Origin: Penium margaritaceum
Lineage: Eukaryota; Streptophyta; Zygnematophyceae; Desmidiales; Peniaceae
Assembly (NCBI GenBank): GCA_023375785.1
Contig: SZWC01003604.1
Coordinates: 1-64,000 of the forward strand
Length of the DNA stretch: 64,000 nt
Direction: 5' to 3'
Part shown: piece by piece, positions 11,178 to 23,817 of the stretch
How positions within the stretch are numbered: the stretch's first letter is position 1
Layout: every line of letters begins with the position of its first letter
Notes under the pieces: model-generated
What the model was told of the DNA's origin: nothing
What the model saw: only the letters and a program-made list of their open reading frames with translations
Database searches by the model: none
Program-made: the position numbers and the translations under genes

Positions 11178-14100
11178 ACTGGTATCAGAACCAGGAGGCG
11201 TGTGCCTCTGTGCAACGAGATTATCTCTCTCTCACCATTGATGTGGGACCGGATCCATGGCTGAAGCGCTTCCTTGGTCCAACAGTCATTGAAGCAACTG
11301 CATCTACTTTTTCTATTGCGATAGCCTCACACTGAGCACACTACTTCCGTGTGCGCTACCCAGTTCCTTTGACGCCGTCTCGTCAGTTCCAGCAGCTGTT
11401 CTCAACTCTGAGACATGGGACCGTTTCCACACCTATGGTGATTTCCTTGTCCAAATTCCATCGGTGCAGTCGCACCTGCTACTTCTACAGTTATAGCCTC
11501 ATACCGGGCACAGTGTCCCCATGTGCGCTGCTATGCTTCTTCGACATCGTCTCTTCGGTTTCAGGAGTTGTATCAATCTCCTTGTCCAACACTCATTGCA
11601 GGAACCACAACTGAAACTTCTACAACAGTAGTGTTGCGCCGGGCACACTCCCCACTTGCGTGTTGCCGTACTCCTTCAATAGTGTCTCTTTGGTGTTAGC
11701 AGCTATTCTGAACCTCGAGTACCAGCACATTTTCTAGTGCTCAAGCAAGCTGTTTTCACTGTTTTGGCAGGAACAACCTCACTTGCAGCACATTCTTAAC
11801 CATGACTGCCCCCCGCTGGTCGTAATGTCCAGTCCTACAGATTGGGAAGTGACCAAGAGCAAGGGCAAAAGGTGCACCGAAGAGGCCAGAGCTATGGCTG
11901 TGAGGATGGACATAATGCCTCACATACGCCATTTCTTTGGCAGCTGCACCAAGGCCTATTGAGCTTCTTCTCACTTCTACCCATTGTACTTGTTCCCACT
12001 TGCATTTGGATGTGTCTAGCCAAGTGCACAATAGTCATTCAACACATCATATACGCACACCTGTGGGTTGCACTCTCACCAATAATAGCTACCAAAACAG
12101 TAGCTGATGCAACGACAACAGCTAGACTCCCGACCCTCGTTCCTTCAGTCTCCGTCACGTCTGCAGCGACCTTTTCTTTGCGGCACTGTGAACAGCCTTA
12201 ATGAGAGGTAACTGATCGACTAGCACATTGGTGTATTCACCAAGTACGAAGAAAATTCCTACATCACCTACGTTTGTGCGGGAGCGAGCTCGCATCAAAG
12301 ACAAAGTGGCATACTACAAGGCTACAGCAGAGCGTGAGTAGTTTGTCGTGCCTATGCCGCCGCAGTCTTGACTGTGCTTCAGTTAGGACTACAATCCAGC
12401 AGACCACTATGAGCGGGAAGACACTATAGATTACTCTATATACTACTAATCAGCCTTGAACGACTCGCCAACACCACAAAATGTGCCAGCCACAAGGTCT
12501 CCACGAGATCAACGACCTCCTCAATCTCCTCTAAGCCAGAACTCGCCGGCGGAGTCACCGCGCTGCTCTTGGTGGGACGGCACAAGCAACTGCCGCAATG
12601 ACATATACATAAAAACCCTCAGTTCCCTGATTCTCTGCTTCCCCAGCTACCTCAAGCTTTAAGTAAAATTTATCAGCATCCTCTGACATTCTATCTATGC
12701 TAGAGGTGGTGCTGGTCTCTAGTGCTGTTGTTGCCTCCACATTTTCTACCACTGTACATGCTGCTCATGCACCTGGAAGCACTGGCACTGGTAGAGCGGT
12801 TAAGATGTACATGGCAGCTCCAGTTGATCAGAGGCCCCATGCTATTACTGCGGGCAACGTAGTTACTTAGGTCGTTGCCGCGACAAGCACAGTAGGAGCA
12901 CAGGCCGCGGCAGTAGCCGCTACTCTTTTCAACACTGTGGTCTCCATCCACACTTCTACTTCAATGGCATCTTTCACTCTATTTTCATCAACTTCGACTC
13001 ATTGTACATTGATCCTCGTCTCCAAAACAACAGTAGTGTCCATGGTCACAGCCGCAGCCTTGGCAGGTGCTGTGTGTCTTGTCGTGTCTGTATCATCCAC
13101 TATGACAATTTTTGTAGCATCCGCTGCTACTCTTCTTCTTCTTCTTCTATTTTCCCTCTATCACTATGCCTGGTGAGCATGGCATTCTCTGTTGGTCGTG
13201 GAATCTCTATCTCCCTTGTCCCTGCGCTGGCATGTTCGTGTGTCTAGGTAATTTCATTCGTAGTACAACCTTGAGCTGAGACTTTCACCACACTCTTCTC
13301 ATGCCCAACGTGACATGGGAAACTCTGCCAAAAGTTTCTGACAGTTTAACGTTGTTGAAACCATGCTTGTCGACGATGAGCAATATGCTACCTTGCAAGT
13401 AGAGCTGTAACATGAGCACGCTACACTCCAAACAGCTTTCCTTGCATAGTGTACAACAGAAGAGAATCCGCATCATGAGCAGGACATTCAGGACACCTTT
13501 GCAGACCATATAGCACACTTGGTCTTGAACCACCTACAACCCACATTGTGAACCATCTCCTTTGCATCCGTTGCTGCTGGAATCCATGATGCATTCTCTA
13601 CTGCACCTGCCTCCACATCCAACACTTCAAGCTCTGTTAAGTCTGATCCTCTTGTAGTTGGCGCCGCGGCAGGCGCAGTCAAAGCCAAAGCTCTTGCCTC
13701 GCAGTTCCAGCATCAACGTGACTTTGACATGTCTCCACCTCAATTCACTCCTAATCTCACCTTTTACCCTTGGGAAATTTTCTTTAGTGCATGGGCATAG
13801 GAGGAGGATCTCATGGAATATTACCATGATTCCAATTCCTCTACCAATCCTCCCTTTTTCCCGTTAATTCTAATTCAGCTTGCACAGTTCGTGCTTCTAT
13901 TCGAAGAGGGCCTAATGATCTTATTGATGAGATCGGGTCGTACAGTACTGACACTTTACCCACACACCTGCCGAACCTGTTAGTGCATACACTCTCATTA
14001 GGCGCCACACCAAAGTGACAGGGCATGGAGCAAAGAGTGTCCTCAATGCCCAATTAAAAGCCTTGTCTATGCATACTCGTGATACTGCTGATGGCTATTA

Positions 14101-17100
14101 GGCTCGTAGTCCCAGGGTGCAACATGGCCTGGGCAAGGAAACGTCTGGGTAGCTTCCAGCCATTCTCTGCATTGTCAACGGCCTTATACCCGAGCTGTTT
14201 GACATCTCAGAAACGTCAAGGCCTCAGAGCTCAAATGCCTTGTCATGGAGCCTTTCCTCACTGATACTCCCCTAGGCATGGGCACTGTGTGGGATTTTAC
14301 AGTACAACGCCTCACCGATTGGTGGAGCACTTTTCAAAATAAATTTATTCATCGTGCAACAGTCACCTTTGCCACCATTGCGCCCCCTTCCTCTTCCACA
14401 TCCTCCTCTGCCTCCACTGCATCCTCTTCCTCCATGTCTGCCTCCCCTATGGTTTTCCAAGCGGACGGTCGGGGTCGAGGAAAAAGGAAAGGCGGTCCTT
14501 CTAGTGGCGGATCAGTTGGCGGACAAGGCAGGCGAGGAAAGGGGAGAGGTCCTATGAGCTCGTCTTCCTCCACCTCATCCACTTGCACCATCATGTGCTA
14601 GAAATATTGTGCCACTAGACACTCTGCATCCACGTGTAATGCAACCCCTGATGATGCAAGTCTCACATGCGCAATGCGACACACTGGACACGCTCCTCTG
14701 GTGGTGGTGGTGGTAGTTCCCGCACCTCCACCTCCACTGCACCCGTGAGCCACGAGTCGTCCACCTCCACTGATACTATGGCACCACCGTGGCACACCTT
14801 CCGCCGCCCTACCCCTGGGATTTCCCTACAAAGTTTGGTGACATCGTCTCCTACGGCTCCCCTTTTGGTCCCTACTCTCCCCCAGCAGCCCCTGTTGTTA
14901 GCGGTCTTCATCACCCCTGAACCATCACCTTTCGTCCATCAGTGTCACCGCCGTGATCAAGGAGGTGGGAGTTCACTTTCAGGTCTGGGGTCAATTGTGT
15001 GCGAGTGCAACGAGGCCCTCGCGTGTGGGTCCAACGGGCCTTCATCAGGTTGTGTCCAAGGGTGTCTTGCTGTTGATGTTCCGTGAAATGAGGACTGGTT
15101 GTCCATTTTCTTGCATCATTATCTCGTGCTTTGCCATTGTTGTTGTCATTCATGTTCTTGTCTCTGTGCGCGTGTCGGTGGCTTCTTGGTTCTTGACCGA
15201 GGAGCCATCCAACACATGACGTCGTCTCATTCATTTTTTTTTTATCGTGGGATCCTATTGGCTCCATTCTCTTTAATTACACTGGAAAATTTCTCCTTGT
15301 CCAAGGCGTTGTTGTTGTTCATTTTCTTGGGCCTAAAAGGGAGTTGTTTCTGCCAAACGTGCTACATGTGCTCTTGCTCAAACTAAGTCTCCTCTCTGTG
15401 ATGACTCTTGATGATCAGGTCATGGACTGCTCCTCCAGCTGCGGCATTGCATCTGAATGCACCGCACCAACGACCGCATATTGCTTCAAGTCAAACGCTG
15501 TGATCACCTCTTTCCTGTTCTATCCTTTGCCCCCGTCTCTACCACAGCTTCACTTGTCAATGTCAACGAACTCTGTCCCTCATACACGCAGAGCTGTTGC
15601 ATCGAAGTCTCTACCACATTGAAATTCCTGGCATCGACAGCTTGCTACGTCACCAGCTTGCACATGGTCTTGATGCTTATACATTCCCCAGTGCTTGTGG
15701 AGCTGACTGTCTTGACTATGTCCAAGGCAGAATACATTGGTCTCCCTTTCAAAATCTGACACTCAAACCTCTCAACCCCTTGATCCCTTGCATGCTGACT
15801 TCATGGGCCCTCTCAATCATGACGCTTTGGGAGGGGGTGGTCGCTAGTCCTTTGTCTCACTGATGACTATTCGCGTATGCACTGGGTGTCTTCCCCTTGG
15901 CAAAAAACTTTGATGTTTGTGCCACTCTTGAGTCCTGGCTCAAACATGCTGAACTCGCCTGTGGTTGCCGTCTGCATGTGTTACTCTCTGACCATGGTGG
16001 TGAATTCATGAAACCTGCTGTAAGCGTTTTGTTTTCTCACGAGTTGTGTATGGAACCGTAGGCTCCCTACAAATCTGAGTACAGTGGCATCTCCAAACAC
16101 TGGAAACGCACCCTTGCCGACGATGTCCACATTCTTCTTACTCCCTCAGATCTTCCTCCTATTTTCTCCTTTAAGACCATGTCCTACATGACATGGGTCT
16201 GGAACCGTGTTCTCCACGGTCCCCTCCCTCTTTATGTCATGCCCTTTGAGCGTTGATTTGTTCGTGGATTAGACTTGCATCTTGCTTGCATCTGTGGCTG
16301 TGTCACTATTGTCTGGCTCCTTGAGGACCTTTCGGACGACAAGCTTAGGTCTCGAACTCGTTTCTGTACCTTTGTTGGCATTTCTGCCATGTCCAAAGCT
16401 TGATGCTTTTAGGACGCTTACTGGTCTTACATCACTGAGTCTCACGATGCCCTGTTCTTCAAGGATGTCTTCCTTGCCTCATGATTTGTCTTGTGTTTCT
16501 CAACCCTCTTCTTTGTCCTTGTTCCGTCAGCTACTTTGGGAGGATGGATCTGTCTCATCCTCAAGTCTTGGGGACACATCATCCTCTTCCGTAGGCATAA
16601 TGCCCTCTACTTCCCCTCAGTCATCCCCGGTCCCTGCCAGTGAGTCTCCTAGCCTGTCCTCATTGTCTGATGCCCCTTCCCCAACGTATTTTACAGCTTC
16701 CTCTGCACCTACACCTTCTAACTCCGCACTTGCTGAGTCCCCAATGTTGCCACCGGCACATTCCTCTGCTGGCTCACCTTCTGTTTCACCATCACAAGCC
16801 ATAGCACCTTCTGATACCCCAGAGCCACTTCTTGATTCTCACACTTCTACCATTGGCTCAGAACTAGGACTTGAGTCACAAACCCCTACTGTCAACATGG
16901 ATTCATAAACACGCGGAGGGAGGCTCTGCTCCCTCCTTCAGCGGCCAGTTTCCTAGTCCTCTTGGCCCTCTTTACGGTGCACACGGTCCAATGCATCATC
17001 CTCTACAGTTAGATCTTCAATCAGACCCTCTGGCATAAATCTACTAAGTCTTGCTTTCAGTATTGTTCCCCCTAACTCAGTAGTGGGATACACCCTTGTT

Positions 17101-17340
17101 TCCCATGAGTCCCGCAACATCATTGAAGCTTGTGTTACTGGATATGTTGCTATGTACTTTGCAGTAAGTGGAATCTCCACACTCCCTCTAGAGCTTGCCA
17201 TTTCTCAGCATGCTTGTTAGGTTGATCCACACCTCTAGGAGAATGCCATGCAAGAGGAGCTCAGTGATCTCAAGGAAGATGGTATCTTTGAGCTTGTGGA
17301 CCTCCCTGCTAGCTGTAAGGCTATCTCAGCTCGCTGGGTT
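11178..17340 (+). mobile_element. Copia-1: decayed Ty1/Copia fossil
   Basis: The interior starts at a primer site TGGTATCAGAACC (11179-11191). Parts in Copia order can be traced: an Ala/Thr/Ser-rich gag, a Gly/Arg-rich basic gag tail at 14460-14600, a protease-like stretch with IQHMTSS near 15210, a pre-integrase region at 15580-15760, an integrase core at about 15790-16230 (SLTDDYSRMHWV), a Ser/Pro-rich linker at 16500-16910, and the first part of RT (ELVDLPASCKAISARWVY) to about 17340. It is heavily broken, so old. It stops abruptly where Copia-2 gag begins, and no 3' LTR was found. Confidence 0.8.
11300..11720 (+). repeat. Degenerate 130-175 bp tandem repeat in Copia-1
   Basis: Three diverged copies start near 11306, 11481 and 11614. 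Each pairs an ACTTCTACA-like start with a GGGCACAC...GTGCGCT core and a later GTCTCTTCGGT-like block. They lie in the leader or gag region and would encode Ser/Thr/Ala-rich sequence. Confidence 0.5.
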
Positions 17341-19030
17341 TATTCCACCAGGTGCACCTGGAAGCAAAGGATTCGAACATGTGAAATGTTGGAACTGTGA
17401 GCAACTTGGCCACCTCAACAGATACTGTGACAAACCAAGACGGCCACGGCATCCGGCTCCACAACATGCCCTTCTTACTACTGGACCAGAGACAGAACAG
17501 TTCCCATCCACTTCTGAGGCTACACTCTTGAGCAACATCAAGCAAATGATGACACAAATGGCTCAAGGCTGGACTCAGTTGGTACATCATATGGAGGGTA
17601 TTGGACATCAAGGCAGTGGAGCAAACAATACCACTATCAACTTCATTCCTGCAACTGAAGATCTTGCTGCCTCAGTGTCCCATTTTGATATTCCTCATCA
17701 GCCAACCTCTGAGTCAGACAAATTCATCACTGAAGAACTGGCTCTCTGCTCCATTGACAGTGCTTTTCTCTTGGCTTTGGGGATTCTAGCCTGGATCTTG
17801 GACTCTGGCAGTACCAGACATATGACATGCAACATAACCTGGTTCATTGATGTCAAGGAATTCAAGACTCCAAAACCAGTTCGACTTGGTGATGGTCGAA
17901 TCATCCCAGCCATTGGGATGGGTACAGTTCGTGTGGCTATTACTTTTGAAGGCAAAGTGGCCTCCAGGACATTTGCAGAAGTTTTCTTTGTTCCAGAACT
18001 AGCAGCAAATCTTCTCTCTGTCACACGACTGAATGACGAAGGCTGGAAATTTATTTTTGATGCTGACAAGAGTTGCTGCATTTATGCCAAGGGGGGAAAG
18101 ATTGTTGCAGAAGCTAAAAGAGAAGGCAATCTTACCATTCTCCCAACCATGGACTCCGAGGCCAATGAAGGCACCACTGAAGTGGCCCTTGCTGCCTGTG
18201 GTCCTTCCACAGCCCCAGCCCCTGGACAAGATGCTTTAACTCTTCTATGGCATCAACGGCTTGGCCATGTTGGTTTCACAACGTTGGCGGCCATGTCCAA
18301 GGCAGCTGTGGTGGAATCACTTCCCACTAACCTGCCCCAGCCTGCCTCCATCTGCTGTGAAGGTTGCCTTGCAGGCAAACAAAGTCAAGACAGCTTCAAT
18401 ACCTATTCTGATGTCAGAGCTCCTGCCAAGCTTCATCTGGTTCATATGGATCTGTGCTGCATCAAGGATGCATACATCTCTGGAAAACACTACTTCCTGG
18501 TTCTGTTGGATGACTTCACCCATCACGTTTGGGTCTGATTCCTTTGTCACAAATCAGAAGCCGCTGACCACATCATCACTTGGATCAAGCGGGTTGAAAA
18601 TGAGCTTGACACTCGTATGAAAGCCGTGCGATCTGACAATGGTGGGGAGTTTGTCAACAAGAATCTCACCATATTCTATGAACACAACGGCATTCAACAC
18701 CAACGCACAGTCCCACATACTCCACAAGAAAATGGGCATGCCGAACGGATGAACAGGACTCTTCTTGAAAAGGCCCGGTCTATGATTCATGCGGCTGGTC
18801 TCCCCACTGGCTTCTGGGCTGAGGCTGTCAACACTGCCTGCTATCTCCTCAACAGGATTCCTTGCAAACGGCTTCAGGGCCAACAGACTCCATATGAAGC
18901 CTGGCATGGTCGTTAACCCAATATTGGACATCTGCGTGTCTTTGGCAGCACGGCCTATGCCTGGGTCACTCCTGCTGCCAGGGATAAGCTGGGGTCTCAT
19001 ACCAAGAAGGGCGTTCTGGTGGGATATGAC
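17341..19030 (+). pseudogene. Copia-2 gag knuckle, protease, integrase
   Basis: The knuckle reads CWNCEQLGHLNRYC at about 17385-17430. Protease has ILDSGSTRHMT near 17796-17830 and LAANLLSVTRLND near 18000. The pre-integrase zinc region is LLWHQRLGHVGFTTL near 18243, with CCEGCLAGK near 18355. The integrase core has VLLDDFTHHVWV and, further on, TPQENGHAERMNRTLLEKAR near 18720-18780. The part ends at the Copia-3 insertion. Confidence 0.88.
19026..19030. repeat. Target site duplication of Copia-3 (left copy)
   Basis: ATGAC here is repeated exactly at 24286-24290, the 5-bp duplication made by LTR-element integrase. It fixes both outer edges of Copia-3. Confidence 0.93.
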
Positions 19031-19683
19031 TGTTGAATGTTTTTGCCCCTTGTTCAGTGTTGTAGGACGGATCAGGAATGCTCTGCCCCTTGTGGAGGTA
19101 TGACCCCTAGATCCGTTGTAGTGTGACTCAACTATGCTCTGTCTCCTGTGAGATATGACCTGTGAGTACACCATGTGGGTGAGTGGTTACCTTGGCCATT
19201 TTGTTGATTCGGCCAAGTGAGAGGTCATGAGGTCGATCCTGGCCCCATGCATATCTTGTTTGTTGTGGAAGCTTCCAAGAAAGAAAGTTCGTAGCTTCTT
19301 GGACGCTACATGGTTGGTCTGTCACCTTGACACTAGGATGCTTATGTGTCAAGCCCACAGTGCAAGTCTATTGGTGACGTGGCTGGTTCAGGCCACTTCC
19401 CAGGAATGTGCTTTTGAGTTCTAGGAATGGACAGACAACTATAAAAGGACTTGTCTTGCATGCTGATCAATCAACCCTTGCTTGATGCTCTCTTGCGTAT
19501 TGACGACTTGAGCTCTTCTTGAGATGTAATGCTAAGGCGTTAGTACTCTTGAAGGTGAAGTGTATGCCTGATTAAGTTTGGGGTGCATGACACATGTCAA
19601 CAAAGGAAGAAGGCCTAAAAACCTTTGTGAGCTTTTCGGTTTCGCGGCTTCTCTGCCAGAGGTGGTTAGCTCAGTAGCTAACA
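19031..19683 (+). repeat. Copia-3 5' LTR
   Basis: The 653-bp repeat runs TGTTGAATG...GTAGCTAACA. Its right-hand 468 bp recur at 23818-24285. It carries a TATA-like CTATAAAAGG at 19439-19448. Confidence 0.95.
19439..19448 (+). promoter_or_regulatory. TATA-like element in Copia-3 LTR
   Basis: CTATAAAAGG matches a strong plant TATA box. It is kept unchanged at 24041-24050 in the other LTR. Transcription would start some 25-35 bp downstream, leaving about 200 bp of repeated leader before the primer site. Confidence 0.65.
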
Positions 19684-19685
19684 AA

Positions 19686-19699
19686 GGGTTATGGGCCCA
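19686..19699 (+). other. Copia-3 primer site matching the tRNA-Met anticodon arm
   Basis: GGGTTATGGGCCCA starts two bases after the LTR. It is the complement of TGGGCCCATAACCC, the anticodon-arm region of initiator tRNA-Met, and not of the tRNA 3' end. Drosophila copia and yeast Ty5 are known to prime this way. No TGGTATCAGAGC site is present near the LTR. A similar site serves Copia-4. Confidence 0.8.
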
Positions 19700-19936
19700 C
19701 TCCTCTGGTTAGGGAAGTTTCACGCACGCAACCGCTAAGGTCACAAGCAGTGAGAGCGCCTTCGCTCTCACCCAACTTCTCTGTTTGCAGGGCAACATCA
19801 GCAGGAGGGGAATGCAACACATCTGCACCTTTCTACCTTGGGAGCTGACATCAGCCTANAGCCTACAGCGGCCTCAAACACAGGTTCATCGGCATCAACA
19901 ACAGGTGCAGCAGCTGAAGCAGTTGTAGTTGTGGGG

Positions 19937-22627
19937 ATGGCAGGGACAGGGGAACCAGGGAATCATTCGCCCATCCTCAAGTTTGATGGAGAGGGGTTTG
20001 CACTCTGGAAGTGGCAGTTTGAGATCATCATGGATGACAGAGATCTGCTAGGATATTTTGACGGAAGTATCCCAGCACCAAAGGAGGAGGGTGCTGACCT
20101 TGTGGCATGGGTCAAGCTCAACAAGAAGGCTCTCGCAATTCTTGTGTCCTCCATACAACCCTCAGTCCTTTCGCACATCAGCGGTTCTACAGTGGCAGCC
20201 GCGGCATACGCCAAACTCGGCAAGGTGTTTCAGTCCTCCTCACTTGCCAACCGTCTCTTCATTCTACAAAACCTCATCAGCATGAGGCTTGGTGAAGGGG
20301 AGGATGTCTCCGCCTTCATGCAGAAGTTTGAGACGCTCTTGCAACAAGCCACCGGCATGGGGTGGGACCTGAAATCCGACATGCAGGCCATGATCTTTCT
20401 GATGACGCTGCCGGAAAGTTGGGGCCCCATGATAACAATGATTGGAGGGTGGACTGAAGATCTAGTTTCCCACACCACCGTCTCTGAGTATGTGCGGAAT
20501 GAAGCCATGCGTCGTAGCAGTAGTGAAGCAAACATGGCTGCCTTTGCCTCACGGAGCAGCGGCACCTTCCGCAATACCTCATCCTCTGGGTACAAGGGAA
20601 ACAACATCACTAGCAACAGTGGAAGGGGTGTAAAGCGCCAAGGAAACTGCCACAACTATGGCAAGGCCGGACACTTGGCTCGAGAGTGCCATGCACCCAA
20701 GAGAGAGGGAGGAGACGGGGATGAATGGCGAGGGGGAAATGGTGGGAAGGATCCCACAAGCTTGATGGCTGAGTGTGCCTCCAACAAAGGGCGGGCGATA
20801 CTCAGGCCAGGAGCCTATGGCTTTGACTCGGGCACAAACGAGTACACCACTTACGAGAAGAGAGACTTCATCTCTCTTGCTCCGTGTAACAAGAAGTTCA
20901 GAGTCGCCAACGGCAAGGTTGAGGCAGCTGATGGGATTGGTGACAAGCTGGTCACAGTGGGTGTCAACGGTGGAGTTTCCGACCTCAAGCTAGAGGGGGT
21001 GGTTTACTTGCCCTCCTTCACAGCCAACCTGCTCTCCGTCTCTAAGATAACTGACCATGGCATGACAGTGGTCTTTACAGATAAGGAAGCAGTGATAGTT
21101 CCCACCAAGGACATCAACATTTCCTACTCTTCCAAGAAGGTTGTCGCACACGTTCCTCGCGTTGATGGACTCTACGTCTTGCAGACCAAAACGACAACTT
21201 CAACGGCTGAATCTTTGGCCGAGAGTGATGATGAGGAGAGTAGCGATGCAGACTCAGATGAGGAAGGACATGTTGGAGCAGCGGAAGCAGTGGAAGCAGA
21301 TGATTCGGCAACAAAACCGCAAGTAAATGCAGCCACCGGGGCTGTTCATTCTAACCTGTGCACATCCTCCAAGAACCTGTGGCACAGGCGCTTTGGACAC
21401 GTGGCTCATCGCACATTGGAGCTCATGGGAAAGCAGGAGCTAGTGCGTGGGATGGAGCTAGGTAATGAGGTGGAGGGAGCGGAGATCATGTGTGAGCCAT
21501 GCCTTCAAGGCAAGGCGAAAAAGAAACCCTTCAAGCGCAATGGAACGCGTGCTCTCGCACCTCTTGATCTTGTCCACTCTGACGTATGTGGTCCCTTTCG
21601 CATACCATCAAATGGAGGCAGCCGATATTTCCTCACATGCATCGACGACAACAGCCGCAAAGTCTGGATATACTTTCTCAAAAAGAAAAGTGAGGTGAAG
21701 GAGAATCTACAGGCCTTTGTCGCTATGGTTGAGCGACAGAGTGGAAAGAAGATGAAGGCATTCAGGACGGACAATGGGGGAGAGTACGCAGCTTGCAGGG
21801 AGTGGCTCAAGACACAGGGCATTGAACACCAGAAAACTACGCCCTACTCACCTCAAAGCAACGGCGTGGCAGAGAGGATGAACCAGACGCTCCTAGGCAT
21901 GACAAGGTGCATGCTCTTTGACGCCAAGCTTCCTCCTAGGTTCTGGGCTGAAGTAGCACGTACGGCTACATACCTTGTGAACCTCACACCTGCAGCAGCT
22001 CTGCGAAGGAGAGGCAAGAAGAAGCAGACACAAGAGTTGAAGACGCCTCAAGAAGCATGGTCAGGCAGGAAGCCGGACACCTCCCATCTCAAGGTGTTCG
22101 GTTGCACCGGGTTTGCCAAGGTCCAGGCTGGTGAGGGCCCTGGAAAGCTCGATGCAAGAGCACGAAAGTGTATTTTCATCGGTTACGACACCGCCCACAA
22201 AGCCTATCGACTGTGGGACCAAGGAGCCAAGAAGGTCATCCGCAGCAAAGACGTGGATTTCCACGAAATGTCTCTGAGTAAGGGAGAGCATCTCAAACTC
22301 GAGAACGCTCCAAAACAGGGAGAGTGGCTCACTCTCCTAGAAGAGGGAGACGAAGCACCAACACAATGGCATGGGATAGGTGCTGCAACAAGGAGAGGAG
22401 CTCGTGAAGATGACTTGGAGGAATCAGACTCTGATTCTGACGTATCCGATCATCCGGAACGTGAGGAAGATGCCTCTCCCATCATCAACGACGAACCAGA
22501 CCTCCAGCCTCTACATCAACAGCACCAGCCAGCAGGTTCAAGGAGCAGTTCACGCCTCAAAGTACCTCGGCAGCATTACGACGCAGATAGGGGTGAATGG
22601 ACAGGCTTCAACTATTCATTCTTGGTT
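19937..22627 (+). CDS. Copia-3 gag-protease-integrase frame (to gap)
   Basis: The first ATG in the open frame is 19937. Domains in order: gag core (HSPILKFDGEGFALWKWQFE onward), a knuckle-like motif with KAGHLAREC at about 20646-20690, a protease-like stretch (YGFDSGTNEYTTYEKRDF, then FTANLLSVSKI), the pre-integrase zinc region (LWHRRFGHVAHRTLELM, then CEPCLQGK), an integrase core (DLVHSDVCGPF, FRTDNGGEY, YSPQSNGVAERMNQTLL) and a tail (KCIFIGYDTAHKAYRLWD). The DSGT..EYT protease signature is shared with Copia-5, tying these lineages together. The frame runs into the gap. Confidence 0.88.
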
Positions 22628-23168
22628 NNNNNNNNNNNNNNNNNNNNNNNNNNNNNNNNNNNNNNNNNNNNNNNNNNNNNNNNNNNNNNNNNNNNNNNNN
22701 NNNNNNNNNNNNNNNNNNNNNNNNNNNNNNNNNNNNNNNNNNNNNNNNNNNNNNNNNNNNNNNNNNNNNNNNNNNNNNNNNNNNNNNNNNNNNNNNNNNN
22801 NNNNNNNNNNNNNNNNNNNNNNNNNNNNNNNNNNNNNNNNNNNNNNNNNNNNNNNNNNNNNNNNNNNNNNNNNNNNNNNNNNNNNNNNNNNNNNNNNNNN
22901 NNNNNNNNNNNNNNNNNNNNNNNNNNNNNNNNNNNNNNNNNNNNNNNNNNNNNNNNNNNNNNNNNNNNNNNNNNNNNNNNNNNNNNNNNNNNNNNNNNNN
23001 NNNNNNNNNNNNNNNNNNNNNNNNNNNNNNNNNNNNNNNNNNNNNNNNNNNNNNNNNNNNNNNNNNNNNNNNNNNNNNNNNNNNNNNNNNNNNNNNNNNN
23101 NNNNNNNNNNNNNNNNNNNNNNNNNNNNNNNNNNNNNNNNNNNNNNNNNNNNNNNNNNNNNNNNNNNN
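22628..23168. other. Assembly gap (541 N) inside Copia-3
   Basis: The run of N replaces the first two thirds of RT. Long translated frames spanning it on either strand are artefacts of N, not proteins. Confidence 0.99.
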
Positions 23169-23816
23169 AATCAAGCGCGACAGAGCAGCAGGTACCATCA
23201 GCCTGAACCAGACAAAATACATCGACTCCATCCTCAAACGATACGACATGGCAGATTGCAAACCTGCCAGCACACCCATGAGCTCGGAGTGCAAACTCTC
23301 CACCTCCATGTCCCCATCCAACGAAGCGGAGAAAACTGACATGCTGGGCATCCCATATTAGTCTGCAGTGGGCAGTCTGATGTATGCCATGGTCGCCACC
23401 CGACCAGATATAGCCCATGCTGCTGGGTAGGTGAGCCGGTTTGTGGCCAATCCCGGTCCACTTCACTGGCAGGCCGTGAAGCGCATCATGCGCTACCTTC
23501 AGGGGACGCGGTACGTGGGGCTCCAGTTTGGAGGCATCGCTGGATCCGCATCACTCCGTCTCATGTGCTACACTGATGCTGATTGGGGAGGGAATATCGA
23601 TGACAGAAAATCTACCTCCGGCTTTGTGTGTATGTTGAATGGAGGTGCATTCAGTTGGGCAAGTCGCAAGCAGGAATGTGTCTCTTTGTCAACAGCTGAA
23701 GCTGAGTACATCGCCTTGGCTGAGGTGTGTAAAGAGATGCAGTGGCTACGAAGCTTGCTATCCGAGATGAAGGCACCACAGGCAACGGCGACGGTCATCA
23801 AGATTGACAACATGAG
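23169..23816 (+). pseudogene. Copia-3 RT end and RNase H
   Basis: After the gap the RT tail is visible (TISLNQTKYIDSILKRYDM, then the GSLMYAMVATRPD block). RNase H follows with CYTDADWGGNIDDRKSTSG and STAEAEYIALAEV. The segment stops at a single N at 23817, beyond which sequence is already inside the 3' LTR, so the end of RNase H, the purine tract and the LTR start are not represented. Confidence 0.85.
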
Positions 23817-23817
23817 N

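Noticed and set aside
19170-19252. tRNA-like box A/box B pattern in the Copia-3 LTR
   Set aside because: AGTGGTTA and GGTCGATCC resemble pol III boxes, but no acceptor or T-arm stem can be formed; probably chance.
22380-23466. Several 240-320 aa frames on both strands and a 1122-aa frame crossing the N-run
   Set aside because: N-runs contain no stops; only the flanking Copia-3 sequence is real.
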